From Methylicorpusculum oleiharenae (lineage in GTDB: Bacteria > Pseudomonadota > Gammaproteobacteria > Methylococcales > Methylomonadaceae): 64,000 bases of DNA. Position 1 is the first letter of the stretch. Each line of letters begins with the position of its first letter. The translations under genes and the position numbers were made by a program. Under the pieces are notes generated by a model, which worked only from the letters and a program-made list of their open reading frames with translations, had not been told where the DNA came from and did no database searches. The DNA is taken from NCBI RefSeq assembly GCF_009828925.2, contig NZ_WUTY02000001.1, forward strand, positions 1,766,492-1,830,491, read 5' to 3'. Below, in pieces: positions 28,701 to 36,966 of this stretch.

Positions 28701-31508
28701 TGGCAGGATGACGGTTTTCAGTGCGTGCCCGGACAATGTTTTGGCTTGCAGCGCGGTGACCCATTTGAGCATTTTGCGCCGGGTTACGAACACCCTGAGC
28801 AAGGTGCTGACAATAGCATCGACCATAAGCCAGGCTTGATGAGCGAGCAAGGTCAGGCCTACCAGGCCGTTGCCCAGTCCCAATAGCACATCTTCCCAGG
28901 CTGAGCGCAATCGGATGCGTATCGGGATGTCGCTGGAAGGGGCAAAAAGACTGTTCACCAAGGCCATCAACGCCGGCATTGCCAGTGAAGTCAGCACGAA
29001 AGCGACCAGCACGGCTTCTGGTGCATCCGGTAGAGTCCACGCGGCAATCAACGCGAAGAAGGCTGCAGGCGCAGACAAGGATCGGCGAAGATTATCCAGC
29101 ATTTTCCAACGTCCAATGAAAGGTATGCCCCGGCTGCTGATGCCGAAGATCCATGGCAGTAATTGCCAATCACCCCGGGTCCAGCGGTGGGAACGGGAGT
29201 CGGCAACATCCGTATGGGAAGGAAACTCTTCGAAAAACTCGATATCACTGACCAGGCCGCAACGGACAAACACGCTCTCGAATAAATCATGGCTAAGCTG
29301 GGTGTTTTCAGGAACGCGTCCGGACAACGCCGCTTCGAAAATGTCCACATCATAAAGACCTTTTCCGGTGAAGGTGCCCAATCCAAAAAGGTCCTGGTAG
29401 ACTTCTGATACCAGGCTGGAATAGGAATCCATTCCGGAAGCGCCTGCGAAAATCCGGTGAAACATCGAATGCTCCTGCCTAAGGGGCAGGGTAGGTGTGA
29501 TGCGTGGTTGAAGGATGCCGTAGCCGGCGACGACCCGGCCTGAGACAGGATCAAACACGGGGCGGTTGAGCGGATGCGCGGCGGTGCCGACCAATTTATT
29601 AACCACACCGATGGGCAGGCGGGTATCGGCATCGAGTGTAATGACATAACGAACGCCTTCCGGCGCGGAGGCAATCTGTCCCTCTACAGGTAAAAAGGAG
29701 GTGTCTTTGGCGCCGCGCAGGAGCCGGTTAAATTCGTGTAATTTACCCCGTTTGCGTTCCCATCCCATCCATTTGCCTTCTCCGGGGTTCCACATGCGCT
29801 CCCGATGGAAAACGAAAAAGCGATTTCCTTCATACTTGGCGTTGAGATCGGCAACGCCTGCGCGCGCGCGGTTTAGCAGTCGCTGATCATCGGGTAGGGT
29901 TTGACTGTCGGCATCCGTCCAATCGGACAACAGGGCAAAATAAACATCCCCATCCGGATTGGCCAGGTAACGAACCTCCATTTGCTCGATTTGCTCAATG
30001 ACATCAATCTCATTCGCGAAAAGAGTAGGAACCACCACGAAGGTGCGCAGTGTTTCGGGTATGCCGGCCTTAAGTTCCAGTCTGGGCAAATGCCTGGGTG
30101 AGAGAAGACTCAAAATGCCGCGATTTACAAGATTGGTGGCAATGTCGGAGGCGGGAAATACTGCGAACAGGGTGATGATTGCGAGCGAAAACCAGCCAAG
30201 CCCGGCATTTATACCGGCACTCAAGGGTAAACTGAGTAATAACAAGGTCGTCAGCACGCCAATGCTGCCCAGATAAGCCTGACCCGAATAATGGATGAAC
30301 CCCCGCAATATCCGGTTCTTGAGCGGCGGGCGAAATTTGACCTCTTGCTCGAATTCGTTGCGGCCCTGACCAATCAGATAATAACCCGGATCATTTCGCA
30401 GATCGCCGAAGTCAGGATCAACAGAGTTAGTATTGATTTTACTGATGACCTTTTTTGCAATCTCCAGCTCCGAATGAGGTGAACGCCGGGCAAGATCTTC
30501 TATAGCGTGCCGATAGCGGTCACGCGTAAGAAAATCCATTAAGGAATAGCCGTGATGCGCTTGCAGACACTCGTCTACAAGGCTCACGCGCGTTACAAAT
30601 TCACGCCAATCGAACGCGGAGATTGCGCGCATGCTGGTCATAATGTTACGCACGGTCATATTGGCGCCAATCTGTGCGGAATGCTCTCTCTGCACGACTT
30701 CGTCAAGCGTCAGGCCTTGTTCGGATACCCATTCATTTAAAAAGTCCAGGGAAGGAGCGGTTCCCGGATGAGGGTCATGCAGACGCTGTAAAATCTGGAC
30801 AGCGAAAGCTTGCCGCAAGGTAACGTGCGGTAAGGCACCTTGAGAAAGGACCAGGGTCGATTTGTCACTTTGGTCATTGAAGCGCTCAATTTCATCGACG
30901 AACTCGTCGGCAAGCCGCCTTCCGTTTTGTGCGCGCATGATGAGAACAGCCAGCCTGCGCAGGTTTTCCAGCATCAGCACGCGCAACGTAATCGGTATTG
31001 CCCAGAGTTCACCCAGGTTGAGCGGTTGGATGCGCTGGTAAGCCTTGACGAATAGTGTCAACTGGGCAGGATCGAACCGGCTGTCCGTATGCGCTATCAT
31101 CGCCCAGGCTATACCGTAAACACGAGGATAGCCGGCGAGGTCTCCTTCAGCCAGTTTGGGCAGTTCCTGATAATAGCTTTCCGGCAAGTGGATGCCGATG
31201 TCATGCACCTGCTCTTCAATGACATGAAAATTATCAAGCAGCCACTCGGCTGCCGGTGTAATGGCGCGCTGCTCTACCGTTACCTGTGTGATCGCAGCGT
31301 GGACTGCGAGCAAAACCCGTGCATTTTCTTGAACACGCGGCAGAAGCTTTTGCCGATGATGAAGTCCGTCGACTTTCTGCGCTTTCGCCAGACTTACCGC
31401 ATGCCCTTCAAACTGCTCGTTAGTAAAAAGTTCTGAGCGGATGGGACTTTCCATTCCTCCCGGGGCTTCAAGCCTTACTTTACGTCTTTGCTCTTTTTTT
31501 TTCGACAT
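22779..31508 (-). CDS. ndvB: Cyclic beta-1,2-glucan synthase-like protein (NdvB/ChvB family)
   Basis: Giant 2909-residue membrane glycosyltransferase. N-terminal domain (about 1-420) as in ChvB; membrane helices near 425-475 and in groups from 820 to 1000. A GT84 transferase core between them has the acidic VITLDADTRLP, TFTGKGLYDVDIF and TRGDWQLLPW. A glucoamylase-like domain follows (about 1350-1620), then two GH94-type phosphorylase-like regions to the C-terminus with GSGDWNDGMNRIG carrying the expected acid. ChvB proteins self-glucosylate and release cyclic beta-1,2-glucan to the periplasm for osmo-adaptation or host interaction. No NdvA-type exporter is adjacent. Product ring size and linkage are inferred from family. 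Length is at the upper end for the family and no frameshift is seen. Confidence 0.9.
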   Translation of the reverse strand: MSKKKEQRRKVRLEAPGGMESPIRSELFTNEQFEGHAVSLAKAQKVDGLHHRQKLLPRVQENARVLLAVHAAITQVTVEQRAITPAAEWLLDNFHVIEEQVHDIGIHLPESYYQELPKLAEGDLAGYPRVYGIAWAMIAHTDSRFDPAQLTLFVKAYQRIQPLNLGELWAIPITLRVLMLENLRRLAVLIMRAQNGRRLADEFVDEIERFNDQSDKSTLVLSQGALPHVTLRQAFAVQILQRLHDPHPGTAPSLDFLNEWVSEQGLTLDEVVQREHSAQIGANMTVRNIMTSMRAISAFDWREFVTRVSLVDECLQAHHGYSLMDFLTRDRYRHAIEDLARRSPHSELEIAKKVISKINTNSVDPDFGDLRNDPGYYLIGQGRNEFEQEVKFRPPLKNRILRGFIHYSGQAYLGSIGVLTTLLLLSLPLSAGINAGLGWFSLAIITLFAVFPASDIATNLVNRGILSLLSPRHLPRLELKAGIPETLRTFVVVPTLFANEIDVIEQIEQMEVRYLANPDGDVYFALLSDWTDADSQTLPDDQRLLNRARAGVADLNAKYEGNRFFVFHRERMWNPGEGKWMGWERKRGKLHEFNRLLRGAKDTSFLPVEGQIASAPEGVRYVITLDADTRLPIGVVNKLVGTAAHPLNRPVFDPVSGRVVAGYGILQPRITPTLPLRQEHSMFHRIFAGASGMDSYSSLVSEVYQDLFGLGTFTGKGLYDVDIFEAALSGRVPENTQLSHDLFESVFVRCGLVSDIEFFEEFPSHTDVADSRSHRWTRGDWQLLPWIFGISSRGIPFIGRWKMLDNLRRSLSAPAAFFALIAAWTLPDAPEAVLVAFVLTSLAMPALMALVNSLFAPSSDIPIRIRLRSAWEDVLLGLGNGLVGLTLLAHQAWLMVDAIVSTLLRVFVTRRKMLKWVTALQAKTLSGHALKTVILPLGGSTAIIFIAGTLILIFNPDNIKSAVPFLLLWWFAPFISRALSLPPQLDPLEALRPQDAMQLRMIGRRTWRFFSTFVTQKDNYLPPDNFQESPHPVVAHRSSPTNFGLYLLSVVAARDFGWLGLMDAVDRLEATLETLLKLPRLNGHFYNWYDTRDLHALEPHYISTVDSGNLAGHLLTLAQSCREAAQQPLEFSSTWQGLGDSHRLLTAALDAIANEGRTLVVTLEELKQKAVTLGTLLAEAPQEAAGWNRLALCADTLLDLVRAFAAERGDEVGNPAQEWAGLLCDDIRSHTRDRDNLMPWLNCMQRLEAHLNAAAIPGDELLALLRPDIGVAELADRYALAIEHIKTLSGNAEKSVIPVELETALLRGGENAAALTRRLDKIATEALRLFEEMDFKFLYDPDRQLFALGYQASEGVLDGSYYDLLASEARLTSLIAIAKRDVTSVHWFHLGRRVTHAVDGPVLLSWSGSMFEYLMPSLVSFTPRYSLLDQTCRRVVKRQIQYGQERKVPWGISESAMNQRDLEFTYQYSAFGVPGLGMKRGLAENLVIAPYASALAAMYQPQEATENFARLEKIGALGRFGFFEALDFTPARRAENQAVAIVRCYMAHHQGMSLVALANVIFDGVMRHRFHAVPIIRATDLLLQERSPRDLDTTGPKFTQVRAELRAFAEPPVIRKPSPTSAIPSSQLLSNGRYTVMITAAGSGYSTWGNLAVTRWREDSTRDDHGSYIYLRDCTSGRVWSAGYQPTTAIPDKYEAVFLEDRVRISRTDSTVSSTLEIVISPDDDAEIRRLSLTNNGTQSIEIDITSYAEIVLAPQRSDIAHPAFSNLFIQTEYVPQARGLIAKRRPRSSDDPSVWAAHLLSGLEISGTLQYETDRARFIGRGHTIREPISVMDDRPLSNTIGPVLDPVFSLRTRVHIEPGATAHATFTTIAAPSRETLEKLVDKYRHASTFEDVSALAWTHAQVQLHYLGIRPDEAHLFQILANHLTFADPSLRPPGKLLQLNRLNVTGLWRHGISGDHPILLLRVSEAEDRMLVCQLLRAHEYWGMKHIMVDLVIVNDKTTSYADELQTSLENLVHESQCFTGRHRNNENGSIFVLRADQLPEEELLLLTTAARAVLVSSRGILTEQLLRHQRPPAEFISQPAARVREEPGANLIKIPELEFFNGLGGFADDGREYVIVLDKGQFTPSPWINVIANADFGFMVSESGSGCTWCLNSHENQLTPWSNDPVSDPSGEVFYLCDEENGDLWTPTALPIRIENASYIIRHGQGYSRFEHLSHGIYSELLQFVSIADPIKISRLKIKNMTGRARTIKVAAYVEWVLGASRTDTAPYIVTEVDAETGALFASNPWSRDFGTRIAFADLCGRQTAWTGNRSDFIGRNGNLSAPAYMNPENKHRNRTGAGLDPCAALETRVELGPYEQIELVFLLGQGDDRKHAQQLISRYRAAEVHNLFHEVKYQWEELLTKVQVKTPDRGLDLMLNRWLPYQTLSCRVWARAAFYQAGGAYGFRDQLQDVMALTVPRPDIARTQILRAAARQFPEGDVQHWWHPPTGRGVRTHFSDDRIWLPYVVSHYLKVSGDTGVLDETSPFLEGPVIEPGKEDAYFDPIVSDLQATLFEHCARALDVSLSLGIHGLPLIGSGDWNDGMNRIGQHGKGESVWLAWFLIKTLSDFAPLAEARGETERSSRWTAHVAALKLAVEKEGWDGAWYRRAFYDDGTPLGSAADVECRIDSIAQSWAVISGAAEPERARRAMHSVHDYLIRHGDDLILLFTPPFDQTQRDPGYIKGYLPGVRENGGQYTHAAIWTVIAYAMLGQGDQAAELLRILNPVNRTASPTGAYAYKVEPYVMSADIYAEPPHARRGGWTWYTGAAGWFYRAGLEQVLGLQVNADHLHFKPCIPGTWRSYNLSYRHGKTLYEITVDNPNGVMTGIALIELDGEQQPQGNTVTLLDDGNLHHIRIEMGALEIHAG

Positions 31509-31893
31509 GACGGTGATTCTCCGAATGGGGGCGTGGCGAAATAGATAATCAAAGCGGCTGAGGAGACTTAATACGTTTAAACGGTATCACTGCTGTTTAA
31601 ACATAAGAGCTATTTTGTGACTCTATGAGTCCCTGCAAATAGCCCGGCTACTCGCTACGAGATGGTCTATTAAACTCATCTGAGATAAGTGGCTGATGTT
31701 CCAACATTACGAAACGAAGGAAATTTATAACCTCGGGAATATCCAAGCAACGGCTCTCAGCAGTTTATGCTTATAGCGTCAGCCTAATGGGTTGGTTGGC
31801 TGGGGTCTGTACGCTAACAAACATTGGTTGATGCTTGGCCATGCTCAAAATATTCAGTTTCGGAAAGCGATGTTCGCTTTATGAGTTGAAAGG

Positions 31894-31945
31894 ACATCAA
31901 CGCCGTCATTACGGCAATCCTTGCCCGGGCGACAACAACTTTTAA
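31894..31945 (+). repeat. Repeat D, short copy
   Basis: ACATCAACGCCGTCATT then CGGCAATCCTTGCCCGGGCGACA and CAACTTTTAA. Same ends as the copy at 32219-32339 but lacking about 70 internal bases. The CGTCATTnCGGC core is a very common bacterial intergenic repeat type. Confidence 0.6.
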
Positions 31946-32048
31946 TGCCATAACGGTCTTTATTTCATCAAATCCCTCTTTTTCAAAGAGGAGGACACTT
32001 TATAGGATGTGCCGACGATAGGAGGCGCATCAATCGCGAACTCTTTCT

Positions 32049-32137
32049 CGTAGGTTGCGGTTGGCGATAGCCAACCCAACATTTTTAGGCCATGGCGTTA
32101 ATCGTTGGGTTGCAAAAAGCAGGCAACCCAACCTACG
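32049..32137. repeat. Repeat C, full copy with inverted ends
   Basis: CGTAGGTTG at 32049-32057 pairs with CAACCTACG at 32129-32137; the interior GGTTGGCGATAGCCAACC is itself a hairpin. A fragment with the same core lies at 53718-53745 beside jetD. Confidence 0.6.
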
Positions 32138-32218
32138 TTGAAGTTTTACGTTTCTAACTTATATAAATCCAAAACTCAGCATTTGGAAGAAGCCAGGTTC
32201 GCATCCGTCATTTCAAGT

Positions 32219-32339
32219 ACATCAACGCCGTCATTCCGGCAGGGATTGCCGGGAACCAGGACACAAGGATATGACAGTCCAACGCCATCCATGGCTTCTG
32301 GCCCCCGGCAATCCGTGCCCGGGCGACACCAACTTTTAA
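32219..32339 (+). repeat. Repeat D, long copy
   Basis: Starts ACATCAACGCCGTCATTCC and ends GCCCGGGCGACACCAACTTTTAA; the longer form of 31894-31945. Confidence 0.6.
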
Positions 32340-32525
32340 CGCAAACAGTGCCTTTCGGAAGTTTAAACGGAGCCGGCCAAAATGATTCTGTTTGCTACCG
32401 TACAGACCCTGGACCGTCATTTTGGTAAGTTATCACTGGATTCAGCAGGCAAGGGTGATATGACTCTTTCGGGTTAGGTTTTACGCAAGAAGTAATGTCA
32501 TTCTTAAATTAAGAGGAGACAAGGC

Positions 32526-32726
32526 ATGAATAAGAATCAGCTGAAGGGTAACTGGATGCAACTTAAAGGCACGGTAAAGGAAAAATGGGGTGATTTGACC
32601 GAGGATGAGGTAGAGCAAATTGCGGGTAACCGCGACATTCTCCTTGGCAAAATTCAGGAAAAATACGGAATTGCACAGGAAGAAGCCGAAAAACAAATCG
32701 AGGAATGGGAAAATCTTCTTGACTGA
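32526..32726 (+). CDS. CsbD family stress protein
   Basis: 66-residue CsbD-like protein: MNKNQLKGNWMQLKGTVKEKWG followed by an acidic helical C-terminus. Such proteins are induced by general stress in many bacteria but their molecular role is unknown. Good ribosome site (AAGAGGAGACA) before the ATG. First gene of a plus-strand group of small stress and envelope genes. Confidence 0.93.
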   Translation: MNKNQLKGNWMQLKGTVKEKWGDLTEDEVEQIAGNRDILLGKIQEKYGIAQEEAEKQIEEWENLLD

Positions 32727-32899
32727 TAACTCTCAGGCCTATTCGTGTGAACTTCAATAAAATTAAACCGCAACGTTTAGAGTAGGTCGGTAAACGTTCG
32801 GCGAGCACTATGAACTTTGGGTTTCATCCACATTTTTTAGTCTTTTCGCTGAACAATAGGACTACTTACAAAATTTTCTCAATTGGGAGCAAGATAATA

Positions 32900-33214
32900 A
32901 TGAAAATCTCAAAAATCATATCAGGTTTTTTAATAGCCCTTTTATTAGCCACATCTTTGGCTGGCTGTACTTCCACCCGGACTCAAGCGAGCACAGGTGA
33001 GTACATAGATGACAGTGTAGTTACTTCATCGGTAAAGGCTTTGATCTACGATGATCCTGAACTGAAAATTGGTCAGGTCAGCGTTAAAACCTTCAAGGGA
33101 GTCGTTCAGTTGAGCGGTTTCGTCAATTCAAAACAAGCAGCCGACAGGGCTGCCGCACTGGCCAAATCGGTAAAAGGTGTCGAAAGAGTCGATAACAGCT
33201 TGATCGTGAAATGA
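32900..33214 (+). CDS. BON domain lipoprotein
   Basis: About 104 residues from ATG 32900. Lipoprotein signal peptide MKISKIISGFLIALLLATSL with lipobox LAGC, then one BON domain (about 35-104: DDSVVTSSVKALIYDDPELK, VVQLSGFVNSKQAADRA, VERVDNSLIVK). BON domains bind membranes or polysaccharide in osmotic-stress proteins such as OsmY. Likely anchored in the periplasmic face of a membrane. The upstream in-frame start at 32810 would spoil the signal peptide. Confidence 0.9.
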   Translation: MKISKIISGFLIALLLATSLAGCTSTRTQASTGEYIDDSVVTSSVKALIYDDPELKIGQVSVKTFKGVVQLSGFVNSKQAADRAAALAKSVKGVERVDNSLIVK

Positions 33215-33263
33215 AACGTCCCGACGCACCACTAACTTTTATCTTTAAATCAGGAGTACGAAC

Positions 33264-33422
33264 ATGTCAACAGGTACAATTTTACTCATCATATTGGTTT
33301 TAATTTTGTTAGGCGTCTTTCCTGCCTGGCCTCATAGCCGGTCATGGGGGTACGGACCGACCGGAGGAATTGGGCTTATTTTGCTCATCCTGTTGGTTTT
33401 GGTCTTGTTGGGCAAAATCTAA
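33264..33422 (+). CDS. DUF3309 small membrane protein
   Basis: 52 residues, too short for many gene finders. Two hydrophobic helices (MSTGTILLIILVLILLGVFP and GGIGLILLILLVLVLLG) flank a Trp/Arg/Gly turn (AWPHSRSWGYGPTGG). This is the DUF3309 pattern seen in many proteobacteria near stress genes. Function unknown. Ribosome site AGGAG nine bases upstream. Confidence 0.85.
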   Translation: MSTGTILLIILVLILLGVFPAWPHSRSWGYGPTGGIGLILLILLVLVLLGKI

Positions 33423-33726
33423 AGAGTCATAAACTTGCAATGCGGCACGAAGGGTGTATCAGCCTGAAACAATGAGCTGGAGGGACTGAACCCGTTCGTG
33501 CCGAATACGCCGAAACTAGAGCGGATTTCACGACCAAGCCGGATTGGTGAGCATCCGAACTTCCGGTCATTCTTCGACTTGAGTTCAGGGCGAACGGGAT
33601 TTGGAATGCTCGACTGATTTTTCCAGATTCAATCACCGATGGATCCTTTTTTTCAGTTGCCGGACCTTGCTGCATCAACAAATGCATCGGCTGCTGATGT
33701 TTTCTCACGGGGGGGGTGGGTTAGCT
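33423..33726. other. Intergenic interval, nothing recognised
   Basis: About 300 bases between the DUF3309 gene and the next hypothetical gene. A 93-codon minus-strand frame here has no family resemblance. A G-rich run (GGGGGGGTGGG, 33710-33720) serves as ribosome site for the next gene. Confidence 0.4.
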
Positions 33727-34107
33727 ATGGAAATGTATTATGACATTTTCGAAGTGGTCGTTGTTACACACGATTCCATGCTTGTTGATGCTGAGTCTTA
33801 CCTGCGAAGGTATTCGACGAGTGATGGGAAGCCGCTGGCGAACGGCAGTTATGTTGTCAATTGGCCAGACCATATCCGGATCAGGCGCTTTGATGAACAT
33901 GCCGAGTTTTACGGGCCTTTCAAGACTCCGCAGGAAGCTCAAGCTACTCTTGACTGGATGTATGAAGTCTACCGCCAATTTATGTTGCGCTTTTCAGTTA
34001 ATGACAGGTACAAAAAACGAGCTGACTGTATAAATGTGTCAATAGAATCCTATGAACGCTATCAACCCAGTCAATCTGTTGGATTACCGGGCCCATTCGC
34101 AGGATAG
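33727..34107 (+). CDS. Hypothetical protein
   Basis: About 126 residues from ATG 33727, preceded by a G-rich run that can act as ribosome site; the longer frame from 33601 has a non-protein-like leader. Not recognised. It has no signal peptide and no membrane segment; aromatic and charged residues dominate (MEMYYDIFEVVVVTHDSMLV, WPDHIRIRRFDEHAEFYGPF). Lies 173 bases upstream of glgP. Confidence 0.6.
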   Translation: MEMYYDIFEVVVVTHDSMLVDAESYLRRYSTSDGKPLANGSYVVNWPDHIRIRRFDEHAEFYGPFKTPQEAQATLDWMYEVYRQFMLRFSVNDRYKKRADCINVSIESYERYQPSQSVGLPGPFAG

Positions 34108-34280
34108 CTGATTGGCATCAAGCTGAAGGGCCATACACAAGGAGAACATCCGCCATGTCCGAATGAAAACTTGCTTATCCGTGCAGTTTTTACCACCTTC
34201 GACCAGCCTGTCAAATCGAATAGTTTCCAAAAAATAGGTTAGGGTCCAGTTGCCAGTCTTGAAATGCCAGGAGAGAACTT

Positions 34281-36848
34281 ATGAAGAACCCTACAGTTGT
34301 CGCTTTAGGTAACTTAGAATTGAGCCCAGCTAATCAAGACTGGCTTCCACCGACATCTTTCGAAAAAAGCAATCCAAAACCCACAATTTGCGAGCTTCCC
34401 ACTATCAGGACGGATGAGCAGCATTTGATGGTCGACTTTAAAAACTATTACGGATACCGATTAGGCCGGGATCAGTCCTGTAAATCACTGCACTATGCTT
34501 ACGAGGCACTGTCGTTGGCAATCAGTGACCGTATCATCGACCATTGGAAAAAAACCTACAACGCCTACAAAGAACAGGATTGCAAAAGAGTCAGTTACCT
34601 GTCGATGGAGTTTCTAATGGGACGAACACTGAGTAATACCATGATTAACCTGGGTATCACTGATGTCGTATTGAAAGCCATGTACAAACTGGGATTGGAT
34701 CTGGAGGAATTGTTGGAGGCTGAGCATGATGCGGGGCTGGGTAACGGCGGTTTGGGCCGGCTGGCCACTTGTTTTATCGACAGTTGTGCTACCCTGCGCT
34801 TACCGGTTACAGGCTATGGTTTGCGCTATGAGTACGGCATGTTTTCGCAACTGATCATCAATGGTGAGCAGGTTGAAGCGCCCGATCGCTGGCTACGAGA
34901 CGGCAACATCTGGGAAACAGAACGCTTCGAATATCGGCAAATCATTAAGTTCGGCGGTCGCACGAAGTACTTCACTGATGACCAAGGTGTAACCCGGATT
35001 AGCTGGATTGACACGCATGACGTACTGGCGGTCCCCTATGACACACCTGTTCCAGGTTTTCGAAATGGTGTCGTGAATACTTTGCGCTTATGGAAAGCCG
35101 TTGCAAACGAAGAGTTTGATTTTAAGGAATTCAACGGTCGTGATTATGCCGAAATCGTCGTAGAAAAAAACATGGCCGAAAACATTACCATGGTGTTGTA
35201 CCCCAATGATGCAAGCGAGAATGGCAAAGAACTTCGTTTGAAGCAGCAATACCTGTTCGCTTCTGCAACCTTACAAGATGTTATTGCGACCTGGATCGGC
35301 CGGCATGGCAATGACTTTTCCGAATTTACTGCAAAAAACTGTTTTCAACTCAATGATTCGCACCCCAGCATAGCCGTGGCCGAGTTGATGCGCTTGTTAA
35401 TCGACATCCATGGGTTGAGTTGGGACGACGCCTGGAACATAACCCAAAACACGGTGGCCTATACCAACCACACCTTATTGCCGGAAGCTCTGGAATGTTG
35501 GTCTGTCAATCTATTCAAGCAACTTTTACCCAGACTGCTGGAAATCATTTTTGAAATCAATGCGCGCTTTCTGGTTGAAGTCTCCCGCCGCTGGCCTGGT
35601 GATACGGAGCGCCTCACTCGTATGTCATTGATCAAAGAAGGCACGGATCAACAAGTCAGAATGGCTTATCTGGCCATAGTGGGAAGTTATTCAGTCAACG
35701 GTGTCGCCAAATTACATACAGCGTTATTACAAAAAGGCTTGTTCCGCGATTTTTACGAAATGTGGCCGGAAAAATTTAATAACAAAACCAACGGTGTTAC
35801 GCCCAGACGCTGGATAGCTTCGTGTAACCCGGGCCTGGCTGATTTGATCACAGCAACGATTGGTGATGGCTGGTTGACCCATTTGGATAGGTTGAAAAAT
35901 CTCGCCCCCTACGCTGACGACAGTGATTTTCGTCAACGCTGGTGGCAGATCAAGCGCCACGCAAAGCAATGTTTGATCGATTACCAAAAACAGCAACATG
36001 ACATTGAACTTAGCCTTGACGCCTTGTTTGACGTGCAGGTCAAGCGTATCCATGAATACAAGCGACAACTGTTGAATGTGCTGCATGTGATTCATCTTTA
36101 TGACCGAATCAAGCGGGGCGATACGGAAAACTGGACAAACAGGAATGTGTTCATAGGCGGTAAGGCGGCGCCGGGCTATATCATTGCAAAAAAAACCATC
36201 AAATTAATCAACAATGTTGCCGATGTGATTAACAACGATCCGGATGTAGGTGACAGGCTCAAACTGATTTTCCTATCCAACTACCAAGTTTCTGCGATGG
36301 AAATCATTTGTCCCGGGACTGATCTTTCAGAGCAAATTTCAACAGCCGGTAAAGAAGCGTCCGGTACCGGTAACATGAAATTCATGATGAACGGTGCGGT
36401 GACCATTGGTACCCTGGATGGCGCCAATATCGAGATACGTGACGAAGTAGGTCCCGAAAATTTCTTTCTTTTTGGGATGACCGTAGATCAGATAGAAGCC
36501 TATCGTCAGCACTATGATCCCGTTGCCCTGATCAATCAGGATCCGGATTTGTCCAGAGTATTCGACCTTCTTGAAGGAGGACATTTCAACCGGTTTGAAC
36601 CGGGAATTTTTGATGACTTGATTGCCTCGCTCAAAAATAAACAGGACATCTGGATGTCCATTGCTGATTTCCGAAGCTATGTCGATACCCAAAAACGTGT
36701 AGAGGCAGCCTTTAAAGATACCGAACACTGGATTCGTATGAGTATCCTGAACACGGCTCATAGCGGAAAATTTTCCACCGACAGGACCATTACCGAGTAC
36801 AACCAAGACATCTGGAAGCTGATACCCATCAACTTGTCCGATAGTTAA
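34281..36848 (+). CDS. glgP: Glycogen/starch phosphorylase
   Basis: 855-residue PLP enzyme releasing glucose 1-phosphate from glycogen. Conserved parts: YLSMEFLMGRTLSN, EHDAGLGNGGLGRLA, YGLRYEYGMF, TNGVTPRRW, the polymer and phosphate site around RIHEYKRQLLN, and the PLP-lysine segment EASGTGNMKFMMNGA. Full length. It has a ribosome site GGAGAGAA. No other glycogen gene is adjacent. It sits inside the stress/envelope gene group, which may mean stress-linked expression. Confidence 0.97.
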   Translation: MKNPTVVALGNLELSPANQDWLPPTSFEKSNPKPTICELPTIRTDEQHLMVDFKNYYGYRLGRDQSCKSLHYAYEALSLAISDRIIDHWKKTYNAYKEQDCKRVSYLSMEFLMGRTLSNTMINLGITDVVLKAMYKLGLDLEELLEAEHDAGLGNGGLGRLATCFIDSCATLRLPVTGYGLRYEYGMFSQLIINGEQVEAPDRWLRDGNIWETERFEYRQIIKFGGRTKYFTDDQGVTRISWIDTHDVLAVPYDTPVPGFRNGVVNTLRLWKAVANEEFDFKEFNGRDYAEIVVEKNMAENITMVLYPNDASENGKELRLKQQYLFASATLQDVIATWIGRHGNDFSEFTAKNCFQLNDSHPSIAVAELMRLLIDIHGLSWDDAWNITQNTVAYTNHTLLPEALECWSVNLFKQLLPRLLEIIFEINARFLVEVSRRWPGDTERLTRMSLIKEGTDQQVRMAYLAIVGSYSVNGVAKLHTALLQKGLFRDFYEMWPEKFNNKTNGVTPRRWIASCNPGLADLITATIGDGWLTHLDRLKNLAPYADDSDFRQRWWQIKRHAKQCLIDYQKQQHDIELSLDALFDVQVKRIHEYKRQLLNVLHVIHLYDRIKRGDTENWTNRNVFIGGKAAPGYIIAKKTIKLINNVADVINNDPDVGDRLKLIFLSNYQVSAMEIICPGTDLSEQISTAGKEASGTGNMKFMMNGAVTIGTLDGANIEIRDEVGPENFFLFGMTVDQIEAYRQHYDPVALINQDPDLSRVFDLLEGGHFNRFEPGIFDDLIASLKNKQDIWMSIADFRSYVDTQKRVEAAFKDTEHWIRMSILNTAHSGKFSTDRTITEYNQDIWKLIPINLSDS

Positions 36849-36899
36849 AGCGGTTGACGTTTAGAACCGGTTTGTTACCGCTTCGATATTTCAATCAAT

Positions 36900-36937
36900 C
36901 ACCTACACACTCTTACCTAAGTGGACGAGTAGTTAGG
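36900..36937 (+). repeat. Short dispersed repeat (CACCTAYACACTC type), copy 2
   Basis: CACCTACACACTCTTACC then TAAGTGGACGAGTAGTTAGG, similar to 18051-18087. Confidence 0.5.
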
Positions 36938-36966
36938 TTAAAAAAATAATTGAAGGAGTAAGAAAG

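Larger units (their letters stand above)
31509..32525. other. Repeat-rich non-coding interval of about 1 kb
   Basis: No convincing gene. Contains two copies of repeat D (31894-31945, 32219-32339), one of repeat C (32049-32137) and two GTTTAAAC palindromes (31574-31592 region). Promoters for ndvB (leftward) and csbD (rightward) must lie here but none stands out. Confidence 0.6.

Noticed and set aside
29048-29674. 208-codon frame on the minus strand inside ndvB
   Set aside because: Frame-shifted shadow of the glucan synthase coding sequence.
33427-33708. 93-codon minus-strand frame
   Set aside because: Composition is not protein-like, no family resemblance, and the start of the plus-strand gene overlaps its region.
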